DNA from: a bacterium
GTDB lineage: Bacteria; Bdellovibrionota_C; UBA2361; SZUA-149; JAEUWB01
Reading direction: 5' to 3'
Length of the DNA stretch: 64,000 nucleotides
Assembly (NCBI GenBank): GCA_016786595.1
Contig: JAEUWB010000011.1
Span: 1 to 64,000 of the forward strand
In this document: positions 43,494 to 51,323 of the stretch, piece after piece
Numbering within the stretch: the stretch's first letter is position 1
Layout: each line of letters starts with the position of its first letter
Notes under the pieces: generated by a model
Database searches by the model: none
What the model was told of the DNA's origin: nothing
What the model saw: only the letters and a program-made list of their open reading frames with translations
Program-made: the position numbers and the translations under genes

Positions 43494-44138
43494 ATGATTG
43501 CTAGTTTGTCGGGAAATATCTCAATGCGCACGCAAGACCGGGTAATTCTCGCGGTGCAGGGCGTTGGCTACGAGGTGCAAATTGGCTCACGTTTACTCGA
43601 GGTGCTAGGTCCAGTTGGTTCGAAGGCTGAACTGATTGTTTATACAGATGTAAAAGAAAACGCGATTACGCTTTATGGATTTCAAAATCATAGCGAACGC
43701 GAAATGTTTTTAATGCTTAAGCGTGTACAGGGTATTGGCTCAAAAATCGCCCTAGGAATTACTTCGGTCTTAACGCCGGCAGAGCTACTTGGTGCGATTG
43801 CGCGTGAGGATCTACGTGCTTTGACCAATATTCCAGGCATCGGCAAGAAAACGGCTGAACGAATTATTATTGAGCTCCGTGAATTAGTACGTTCCATGGC
43901 ACAGGGTAATTTAAGCAACCTCGATGGTTTTGAACCGGCAGCTACCCCAGGCTTAAAAATCGTTCGCTCGCAAACTCCGGCAAGTAGTCGATCGGATGCG
44001 GTAATGGCGCTCGAAAAGCTTGGTTTTAGTCTGGACCGTGCTGAGCGTGCTGTGAATAGTGCCCTTTCGGCTTTATCTGCCGAGAAGCATTCCGATGCCG
44101 GTGAAGTTTTAAAGGAAGCACTACTCCATTTGGGGTAA
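43494..44138 (+). CDS. ruvA: Holliday junction helicase subunit RuvA
   Basis: A 214-residue protein that binds Holliday junctions as a tetramer. The N-terminal OB domain (MIASLSGNI) is followed by two helix-hairpin-helix motifs (RVQGIGSKIALGI and NIPGIGKKTAERIIIEL) and a C-terminal domain of about 50 residues (RSDAVMALEKLGFSLDRAERAV) that contacts RuvB. ruvB lies 224 bases downstream. Confidence 0.96.
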   Translation: MIASLSGNISMRTQDRVILAVQGVGYEVQIGSRLLEVLGPVGSKAELIVYTDVKENAITLYGFQNHSEREMFLMLKRVQGIGSKIALGITSVLTPAELLGAIAREDLRALTNIPGIGKKTAERIIIELRELVRSMAQGNLSNLDGFEPAATPGLKIVRSQTPASSRSDAVMALEKLGFSLDRAERAVNSALSALSAEKHSDAGEVLKEALLHLG

Positions 44139-44182
44139 TGCAAATTGCATTGACGTTCCCTGGTTTTATCTTTCTTTATTCG

Positions 44183-44242
44183 TGTCATCCTGAGCTAAGC
44201 GACGAGCCATTTTTGGCGAGAAGAGCAGTCAAATGGATCTCC
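44183..44242. repeat. TGTCATCCTGAG / GGATCTC repeat, copy 1
   Basis: TGTCATCCTGAG at the left and AAATGGATCTCC at the right border about 60 bases in the ruvA-ruvB gap. A related element is at 45530-45590 and a half element at 36545. Elements starting GTCATCCTGAG and ending GGATCT are a common intergenic repeat in bacterial genomes. Confidence 0.5.
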
Positions 44243-44362
44243 AAGGAATGCGCGCAAATTGTAACCTGCAATTACGCTTGAAGTACTCTTTCTACATTAC
44301 AATTACTCACAATTATTTCTATATTGCATTTACCATAATAAACGAACTATTCTGACAGCATT

Positions 44363-45457
44363 ATGTCAGATGAAGTAGTAGTTCCATCGCCGGCAGACGA
44401 TCAAAGCTTTTATGGCCAGGAGGGTTTTGCCTTTAGATCTTACGTCGACCCGGTGGTAAACGAGAACCTCGATACTTTTCAGAACAATCTACGCCCAAGG
44501 CAGATCGATGAGTATATCGGACAAAGTAAGGTCCGAGAGAATATTCAAATCGCAATTTCTGCTGCCCGTCGCAGGAGTGATGCTCTGGATCACGTGCTCC
44601 TTTATGGGCCCCCTGGTCTAGGAAAAACTTCTCTTGCTCAAGTAATTGCACGGGAGCTTGGAGTAGGGTTTAAGGCTACTTCTGGTCCTGTGTTGGAACG
44701 GCCTGGTGATTTAGCTGCGATTCTCTCGGGGCTTAGTGAAAAGGATGTGCTTTTTATCGATGAAATTCATCGCTTAAACCGAGTTGTTGAGGAAATTCTC
44801 TATCCAGCCATGGAAGACTCGGCGATTGATATTATCGTCGGCCAAGGCCCTGCAGCACGATCGGTCCGCTTGAGTTTAAAACCTTTTACTTTGATTGGCG
44901 CGACAACCCGCATTGGGCTTCTCACATCACCACTTAGAAATCGCTTTGGCATTGTGGAAAGACTTGATTTTTATCAGCCTGAAGAACTCGCACAAATTGT
45001 TAAGCGCTCGGCGACAATTCTTGGTGTGAAGATCGAAGACGGTGGGGCCGAAGAGTTAGCACAGCGTTCGCGTGGAACTCCACGCCTTGTTAACCGCCTA
45101 TTAAAACGTGCCCGTGACTTTGCAGAAGAATATTCGGATGGGACAATCTCGCGTAAGGTGGCTGTGCAAGCACTGGCCTTGCTTGAGGTTGACGCCTTAG
45201 GGCTTGATAAAATGGACCGGCTCTTGCTTGAAACAGTAATTGACAAATTTTACGGTGGCCCTGTTGGCGTAGAAACAATTGCAGCAGCGATGAGTGAAGA
45301 CCGCGGCACAATTGAAGATGTTTACGAACCTTATCTCTTGCAGCAGGGTTTTATTATCCGCACACCGCGTGGTCGCGAAGTTACAGAGCGCGCCTATGAG
45401 CATCTCGGGCGTAAGAAAGTTGCTAGTTCTAGCCCACTGCCACTTTTTGAGAAGTAA
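44363..45457 (+). CDS. ruvB: Holliday junction helicase motor RuvB
   Basis: A 364-residue AAA+ ATPase that drives branch migration with RuvA. Walker A is [14 protein letters not shown], Walker B FIDEIHR, sensor 1 [18 protein letters not shown] and the arginine region FRTPRGREV-like [17 protein letters not shown] at the end, a winged helix. The first 20 residues are longer than usual. It has no ruvC neighbour. Confidence 0.97.
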   Translation: MSDEVVVPSPADDQSFYGQEGFAFRSYVDPVVNENLDTFQNNLRPRQIDEYIGQSKVRENIQIAISAARRRSDALDHVLLYGPPGLGKTSLAQVIARELGVGFKATSGPVLERPGDLAAILSGLSEKDVLFIDEIHRLNRVVEEILYPAMEDSAIDIIVGQGPAARSVRLSLKPFTLIGATTRIGLLTSPLRNRFGIVERLDFYQPEELAQIVKRSATILGVKIEDGGAEELAQRSRGTPRLVNRLLKRARDFAEEYSDGTISRKVAVQALALLEVDALGLDKMDRLLLETVIDKFYGGPVGVETIAAAMSEDRGTIEDVYEPYLLQQGFIIRTPRGREVTERAYEHLGRKKVASSSPLPLFEK

Positions 45458-45529
45458 TACAGTTCTAAGCTTAGTTTGCACTTGAATTTGCTTTGAACTT
45501 TTAACGGACCAAACGACCCGGCAGCGATT

Positions 45530-45590
45530 TGTCATCCTGTGTGAGTTTCATGTGAATATAAATGAACATGAAACGAGTCGAATGGATCTC
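45530..45590. repeat. TGTCATCCTG / GGATCTC repeat, copy 2
   Basis: TGTCATCCTG is at the left and CGAATGGATCTC at the right. A 9-bp inverted repeat (GTTTCATGT 45545-45553, ACATGAAAC 45566-45574) sits inside. It lies after ruvB and before the NtrY-like kinase gene. Confidence 0.5.
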
Positions 45591-45718
45591 GAAATGATCC
45601 GTGTTGATACTGCGCCAAAAAGTGAAACGACCTAGGCTACAAGCTTAAACAATGTTGATTTCGGCAATCAGTCAAGAGCAGGCTTGATCGTAGTAATTAC
45701 ACAGAGTAAATTACGCAG

Positions 45719-47941
45719 ATGAAGTCAAATGAAATCCCAGAGACAAAAGAGCAGGAATTAAATCCAATTCCGATTACCTTATTGCTCGGGTTAATTGGAC
45801 TTGCCACCTATCTTTTATACGTTTCTCGCGCTGGTGGGGATGAACCACTTGGGTCGGGCGTTGGTTTTTTCCTCTTAATCAACGTTAATATTATTGCTTT
45901 GCTGATTTTAGCGTTTTTGATTTTCAGAAACGTGGTTAAACTGATTTTAGACAGGCGCAGAAAAATTTTAGGCTCCCGCCTACGTTCGCGATTAGTCTCA
46001 ATTTTTGTGCTGCTCACATTAATTCCCGCCGGAATTTATTTTACCTTTGCCAAAGGCACATTTGAATCGTTAATGCGCTCGTGGTTTTCGCCCAAAGTTT
46101 CGAAAGCCGTTGACGATGCTTTTGAGGTTGCACGGCTGTACTACGAACAACAGGAAAATGCGCTGAGTCAGGCAGGTAAGCGTATCAGTCTTGAATTTGA
46201 AACTGAACTTGTGCGCGACGGCACTTGTGGGAAATCACCTGCTAAGCGCAGCCTGGTTGAGGCAACGCTGAATAAAAAAATTGCTCAAACCTTCACTCAG
46301 ACTGAGGAATTAAGCGCCGGGGCGCTGCTCCTTGATGAAAATGGCGCGACGATTTTATCAAGCGGCTTGGCAAATAGCAATCAGGGATTGTCTGAGCAGA
46401 ATCTGGCTTTAGTGAAGCTAGGGACGGCTAAAACCGGACCCGAGGGCGATTTAATTCGTGGGTATTACCCTGTGCTTTGTCCCGGGGAAAGTTCGCCAGC
46501 TTTGATTTTAGTGCTCACCGTAAAGCTCCCACAGGAGGTCTTGTCCTATCTTTCAACGATCGTTGATGGCACTGACGAGTATCGGGAACTTTTACTGTTT
46601 AAGCGCCCGTTATATTCAAGCTATTTTTTAACTTTATCGATCTTTTCTCTACTTGTAGTTTTTACGGCGATTTGGCTGGGGTTTTATTTGGCAAAAAGTC
46701 TGGTCGGGCCGATGCGCATGTTGCTCGAGGGCACTTCAGCGGTTGCCCGCGGGAATCTAGATATTATCTTGCCTGAGGCTGGTGATGATGAGCTTTCGAT
46801 CTTAACTAAATCATTTAACCAGATGACTTCTGATTTAAAGAATACAACTTCTGAGCTTGAAGAGCGCAGGCGTTACATGGAAGCGGTGCTGGCAACTGTC
46901 GAAGTTGGCGTGATCTCGGTTGCTGTTACAGGACAGGTCACGACAATTAATCATGAAGCTGCAGAAATTTTAGAATGTGGTGGGGCTGAACGCGTAATCG
47001 GTGAGCAAGAGTCAAAAGTGTTGCCTCAAGTTTTTGTCGATAAGCTAAGGGAATTGCGTGCTGAAATTGCCGAATCCCATGAACTAGTTGGAGTATCAGC
47101 CTTGGCGCTTCCTGGAAAGGACCGCGTTAAAGACTTGCAGGTTACGCTGAGTGTCCTCGTCAGTGAACATGATCACAATGTGGTACTTGGACATGTTGTT
47201 TTAATTGATGATGTAACTGAGCTTTTAAGTGCGCAGCGTCTTGCCGCCTGGCGTGAAGTAGCACGTCGCATTGCGCACGAAGTCAAAAATCCACTCACCC
47301 CGATTCAACTTAGCGCCGAGCGCATTAAGCGTAAAATTGCCAAATCTGAAATCGATACACAGACGTTTTCGGAGAGTGCTGATTTGATTATTTCTCAAGT
47401 TGAGACGTTGCGAAAACTAGTCAACGAGTTTTCACAATTTGCACGGATGCCGCGTCTGCAGCGGGCTGCCGTGGATTTAAATGAAATTGCGCTTGAAGTA
47501 GTGAGTTTATATAAGTCTGCACATGGCAATATTCGCTTCGAAATGGAGTGTAGCCGACTGCCCATTATGCAGCTTGACCGCGAGCAGATTAAGCGCGCCT
47601 TGGTGAACTTGTTTGAAAACGCCTGTGAAAGTATCAAGGAGAGATTTGCCGCCGTGTCTAGCACTGGGTCTGGTGGGGCGATTTGTTTACGCACGCGCTT
47701 GCTCGAAGAGTTATCAATTGTGCAAGTTGAGATTGAAGATAACGGCATTGGGGTTGATAAGGCGAAAGTCGAGCAAATTTTTGAGCCTTACGTGACAACA
47801 AAAAAGGGCGGTACGGGACTTGGGCTTTCGATTGTGCGCACAGTCGTAAATGATCATAATGGTTTTATTCGTGTGCGTGCTAATCCTATGGAAGGGGCGA
47901 CTTTTATCATTGAATTGCCGGTAACGGAACAAGGCGAGTAG
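45719..47941 (+). CDS. NtrY-like membrane sensor histidine kinase
   Basis: A 740-residue kinase. Three N-terminal membrane helices (about 17-38, 48-70 and 86-107) are followed by a 190-residue extracytoplasmic part and a fourth helix (about 300-325). A HAMP domain (LVGPMRMLLEGTSAVARGNL), a PAS domain (MEAVLATVEVGVISV), the H-box RRIAHEVKNPLTPIQ with His520 and a HATPase domain (DNGIGVDKAKV, GTGLGLSIV) follow. This is the NtrY layout, linked to nitrogen or envelope sensing in other bacteria. No NtrX-type regulator gene is adjacent, so the partner is elsewhere. Confidence 0.9.
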   Translation: MKSNEIPETKEQELNPIPITLLLGLIGLATYLLYVSRAGGDEPLGSGVGFFLLINVNIIALLILAFLIFRNVVKLILDRRRKILGSRLRSRLVSIFVLLTLIPAGIYFTFAKGTFESLMRSWFSPKVSKAVDDAFEVARLYYEQQENALSQAGKRISLEFETELVRDGTCGKSPAKRSLVEATLNKKIAQTFTQTEELSAGALLLDENGATILSSGLANSNQGLSEQNLALVKLGTAKTGPEGDLIRGYYPVLCPGESSPALILVLTVKLPQEVLSYLSTIVDGTDEYRELLLFKRPLYSSYFLTLSIFSLLVVFTAIWLGFYLAKSLVGPMRMLLEGTSAVARGNLDIILPEAGDDELSILTKSFNQMTSDLKNTTSELEERRRYMEAVLATVEVGVISVAVTGQVTTINHEAAEILECGGAERVIGEQESKVLPQVFVDKLRELRAEIAESHELVGVSALALPGKDRVKDLQVTLSVLVSEHDHNVVLGHVVLIDDVTELLSAQRLAAWREVARRIAHEVKNPLTPIQLSAERIKRKIAKSEIDTQTFSESADLIISQVETLRKLVNEFSQFARMPRLQRAAVDLNEIALEVVSLYKSAHGNIRFEMECSRLPIMQLDREQIKRALVNLFENACESIKERFAAVSSTGSGGAICLRTRLLEELSIVQVEIEDNGIGVDKAKVEQIFEPYVTTKKGGTGLGLSIVRTVVNDHNGFIRVRANPMEGATFIIELPVTEQGE

Positions 47942-48113
47942 AATTGAGGTTTACCAGCTTTTATGCTATCTCCTGGCATCCTATTTGCTCTTTAAAAATT
48001 CAATCCCGGTAGACAAATTCATCACATCTCAACAGGTTTTCTCGCATTTGTTTGCAGAAATTTTTTCCAGGAATCTCTCTGAGGTGTGACTGCTATATTT
48101 TAAAGGTTTTTTT

Positions 48114-48157
48114 AAAGCTGTTCTCTTCTTGACGTAGCTTAAGAAGAGAACAGCTTT
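48114..48157. repeat. Perfect 17-bp inverted repeat before the helical-repeat gene
   Basis: AAAGCTGTTCTCTTCTT (48114-48130) and its exact complement (48141-48157) flank a 10-base loop. It ends 35 bases before the start codon of the next gene, so it would fold in its leader RNA or end a transcript from upstream; no T-run follows. Confidence 0.65.
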
Positions 48158-48192
48158 CCGTAGGAATAGCGGAGTTGTGTCTGGAAAACATC

Positions 48193-49512
48193 ATGTCTCA
48201 ATATCAATATCAAACCATTCGAAAGTTTTGCGAGGGTTGTCTAGCATTAGATGCACAGGAAAAATCCACTAGGAATACTCGGATCTTTGCCGCGATTGAA
48301 GCTGCAAAGACCCCGACCCAAGACGACCCCGGTGACCGCGAGGCACTAGAAGTTTGCTGCGAGGTTTGCCTGAATCATGGCCAACTCGAAGCAGCAACCG
48401 CAGCCACACGTAAGGCACATTTACCTGGTACGACCTGGTACTATCCAACCGGTCCACTGAAAACTTGCTTCCGTCTCTTGAAGAAACGCGGCAACTATTG
48501 GGAGGCTTTCGAAGTTGCGCGGATTCTCAAGGATCGACGGGGCCAGATCTCCTGCATCAGAGCGTTCTTGAGAAATGGACGACTTCAACTGGCCCAAGAA
48601 CTGGCCCAGCGAATTAGCTACCGGCTTACCAAGAGCGATCTCAGAGCCTGCATGACGGAGAATTTCGGAAGAGGTTGTGTCGACGATGGCTGCAAGGCAG
48701 CTGCCGCGGCCAAGATTGCGCCTGATTACAGTGCCTTGGAAACATACCTCCTCGAACTGCTTCGTAAAGGTGACCTGAGTCGTGCGCAAGAACTTGCCGG
48801 CAAAGCCAACCTTACTCTCTCCAAGGAGGGACTCATGGCCTGTGCGGAGTTCCTGTTGGAGCAAGACAAGTCGTACGGAATGGGTTATGCCGCAGAAGCT
48901 GCAACCCTTTCCGGAGACAAAGACGCAATGAAGCGTGTCCGCGAAGCCTGCTTGCGTCACGGCATGATTCTCGATGCACTCAAGTTGTACAAAGCTTGTG
49001 GCCGTGCACTTGATCATCGTGTGGCAAAGCGCCATATCGATGCTGCCTTGGCGACCCACTCGTTTCACGAGGTCATGAAAGCTGCCGAGTATTCCGGAGT
49101 GTCTCCTGATCCGCAGGTCATGATTGATGGCATGCGCCGCCATCTGGCACACGAGAGTTTCTCTTGGAACGAAAAACTGCGCGCTGCGGCCCTGGCCGCA
49201 GCGCGCAGATCGAAAAACAAGGATGTCCTCGAGGTGTTCATCGAGCGGTGTATTGTCGGCGGCTGGTACGACGAGTATCTTGAGGCGGCTGAAGCAGCCG
49301 GCATCACTCTTGACAGTCAAGCCTTCACGGTTTTGACCCAAAGCTTCTTGGATAACGGTCAGCCGAAAGCCGCTTTCCGGGCGGCACAGGCTTCCGGCGA
49401 CAGTAAAGCGCAAGCTCTATGCATCGAGCCTTTACTCCGTATAAGAGAGATCGAATCGGCACTTGCTGCCGCCATTGCCGCAGATAGTGATGCCGCCTTA
49501 CAACCGGCCTAA
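48193..49512 (+). CDS. Alpha-solenoid protein with about twelve helical repeats
   Basis: A 439-residue soluble protein made of degenerate two-helix repeats of about 35 residues. Examples are EVCCEVCLNHGQLEAATAAT, ISCIRAFLRNGRLQLAQELA, ETYLLELLRKGDLSRAQELA, EVFIERCIVGGWYDEYLEAA and TVLTQSFLDNGQPKAAFRAA. The Gly in the turn and small residues facing each other resemble TPR or PPR repeats, but none matches them cleanly. The ATG at 48193 is preferred to an upstream TTG at 48175. Codons are GC-rich compared with neighbours. Such proteins usually bind proteins or RNA. No family is recognised. Confidence 0.7.
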   Translation: MSQYQYQTIRKFCEGCLALDAQEKSTRNTRIFAAIEAAKTPTQDDPGDREALEVCCEVCLNHGQLEAATAATRKAHLPGTTWYYPTGPLKTCFRLLKKRGNYWEAFEVARILKDRRGQISCIRAFLRNGRLQLAQELAQRISYRLTKSDLRACMTENFGRGCVDDGCKAAAAAKIAPDYSALETYLLELLRKGDLSRAQELAGKANLTLSKEGLMACAEFLLEQDKSYGMGYAAEAATLSGDKDAMKRVREACLRHGMILDALKLYKACGRALDHRVAKRHIDAALATHSFHEVMKAAEYSGVSPDPQVMIDGMRRHLAHESFSWNEKLRAAALAAARRSKNKDVLEVFIERCIVGGWYDEYLEAAEAAGITLDSQAFTVLTQSFLDNGQPKAAFRAAQASGDSKAQALCIEPLLRIREIESALAAAIAADSDAALQPA

Positions 49513-49538
49513 CATCGCTGCAAACTTGAAAGCTGAGA

Positions 49539-49605
49539 AGAAGTGGCCGCCACCCAGGTTATGACTAAGGTTATCGCTAAAGATGGCAGTCACTTCTCTC
49601 TTTTT
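49539..49605 (+). terminator. Intrinsic terminator of the helical-repeat gene
   Basis: AGAAGTGGCCGCCA pairs with TGGCAGTCACTTCT (two mismatched positions, one of them G-U) around a 31-base loop, followed by CTCTTTTTCC. Stem from 49539 to 49597. Confidence 0.65.
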
Positions 49606-49672
49606 CCTATAATTCTCAGCTAATTATAAGAACTGTTTCCACAAATCTTAAAAAACAGGCAAATAACCAGCT

Positions 49673-50677
49673 ATGACTACAGCTTTTGAAGCACCAAAAA
49701 CACTAGATCAATTTATTCTCGATGAAGAAACAAAGCACCCCGGAGCCTCGGGGCAGTTTTCCTCATTAATTGGATCAATTGCACTTGCCGCAAAAATTAT
49801 TGCCCGTGCAGTGTCACGTGCCGGGCTGACATCGCTTACAGGACTGGCCGGGAAGACCAACGTCCAGGGCGAAGAAGTGCAAAAGTTAGATGAATATGCA
49901 GATTCAGTCTTTGACCTTGTGCTCGGACGCACCGGACACTTCTCTTCGTTTGTTTCTGAGGAGCGCGAAGAAGTTTTTAAAGCCACAAGTGGCAGTAAAG
50001 ATTCGGGCTACGTTGTTGCTTATGATCCTCTTGATGGGTCATCAAATATTGATACGAATATTGCGATTGGATCAATTTGGGGAATTTATAAACGCATCGC
50101 CCGTGGATCCGATACCGATACGCACGATTTTCTACAACAAACAAGAAAACAAGTTGCCGCAGGCTATGTCGTTTACGGATCAAGCTGCATGTTTGTTTAT
50201 ACGACGGGAACAGGTGTGCACGGATTTACCCTCGATTATGAGATCGGAGAATTTGTGCTCACGCATCCAAACATGCAAATGCCACAGTCCGGAAAATCTT
50301 ACAGTTGCAACCAGGGAAATTATGTCAATTGGGATGAGGACGTGAAGAAATATATTGATTATGTTTCAGCTGAAGGGGAGGGGCGACCTTTCTCGCATCG
50401 CTACGTCGGCTCACTTGTCGCTGATTTCCATCGGATTATGCTTAAAGGTGGGATTTTCCTTTATCCATCAGACAAGAAAAACAAAAACGGCAAGCTGCGC
50501 TTGCTTTATGAATGCGCCCCACTGGCCTTGATTGCTGAGCAGGCTGGGGGAAAAGCAACTAATGGCGCAAAAAACATTCTTGATGTTATACCTACAACTG
50601 TTCATGAGCGCAGCCCCTTAATTATCGGCTCAGCTCATGAAGTAGAGCGATTACAAACTTTTAAACTGAGCGCCTAG
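49673..50677 (+). CDS. fbp: Class I fructose-1,6-bisphosphatase
   Basis: A 334-residue enzyme that makes fructose-6-phosphate in gluconeogenesis. AYDPLDGSSNIDTN is the metal-binding motif, and SFVSEEREEVF, YRYVGSLVADFHRI-like HRYVGSLVADFHRIM and a late GGKATNGAKNIL are conserved class I segments. Length is normal. The start follows a strong helical-repeat-gene terminator, so it has its own promoter; a DUF3617 gene follows 48 bases downstream. Confidence 0.96.
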   Translation: MTTAFEAPKTLDQFILDEETKHPGASGQFSSLIGSIALAAKIIARAVSRAGLTSLTGLAGKTNVQGEEVQKLDEYADSVFDLVLGRTGHFSSFVSEEREEVFKATSGSKDSGYVVAYDPLDGSSNIDTNIAIGSIWGIYKRIARGSDTDTHDFLQQTRKQVAAGYVVYGSSCMFVYTTGTGVHGFTLDYEIGEFVLTHPNMQMPQSGKSYSCNQGNYVNWDEDVKKYIDYVSAEGEGRPFSHRYVGSLVADFHRIMLKGGIFLYPSDKKNKNGKLRLLYECAPLALIAEQAGGKATNGAKNILDVIPTTVHERSPLIIGSAHEVERLQTFKLSA

Positions 50678-50725
50678 AGCACAGCAAAAGCAATAAAGAT
50701 AGTGTTAATTTTTCGGAGCAAGCAG

Positions 50726-51292
50726 ATGAAAAAAATCGTGATCACAACTTGTTTAGGACTTATTTTAATGGCTAACACTGCAAAAGCTAATCCTGCCGTT
50801 GAGTTCCCGAAATTAAAAGCTGGGCAGTGGGAAATTACAACAAACATGCCAGGCATGCCACAGCCAACGCGTGCGCAGTTTTGCATTGATGAGGCTACAC
50901 AGCAGCGAATGTTTGACCAATCAAGGCAAGGCATGACTGGCTGCGAAGCGCCGCAGTATAAGCAAGAAGGGAAATCCTATATTGTAAATACAAAGTGCAA
51001 TTTTTCAGGACAAGCTTCGACGACCAAGGCAAAAATTACATTCTTGAATGAAACAACTTATACAAATGAAGTCGATATTCAATCTGCACATGGCCCGATG
51101 AATATGAAAAGCCAAGGCAAATATGTTGGTAATTGCCCTGCGGGGATGAAGCCTGGCGATATGCGGCTTGTTGGTATGGAAAATGTCCCGGGCTTAAACG
51201 GCATGCAGTTTAATATGAGTGATTTTGCCAAGCAGATGGGAAAAGATGTGGGGAAGATTCCTGCTATGCCGTCAGTGCCTGCTGGGAACTAA
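50726..51292 (+). CDS. DUF3617 family exported protein
   Basis: A 188-residue protein with a signal peptide (about 1-21, AKANPA). The ATG at 50726 has GGAG 7 bases upstream. KAGQWEITTNMPGMPQ is the DUF3617 start pattern, followed by FCIDEATQQRMF and a Cys-containing C-EAPQYKQEGKSYIVNTKC region and a second pair near GNCPAG. The four Cys suggest two disulfides. Function of the family is unknown; many sit near envelope genes. Confidence 0.8.
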   Translation: MKKIVITTCLGLILMANTAKANPAVEFPKLKAGQWEITTNMPGMPQPTRAQFCIDEATQQRMFDQSRQGMTGCEAPQYKQEGKSYIVNTKCNFSGQASTTKAKITFLNETTYTNEVDIQSAHGPMNMKSQGKYVGNCPAGMKPGDMRLVGMENVPGLNGMQFNMSDFAKQMGKDVGKIPAMPSVPAGN

Positions 51293-51323
51293 TCCAAAAG
51301 ATCACCCCGAGCGGCGCATAGTT

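Noticed and set aside
48421-49413. Long minus-strand frame opposite the helical-repeat gene
   Set aside because: It has no motif, and the plus-strand frame shows a regular helical repeat and flanking terminator.
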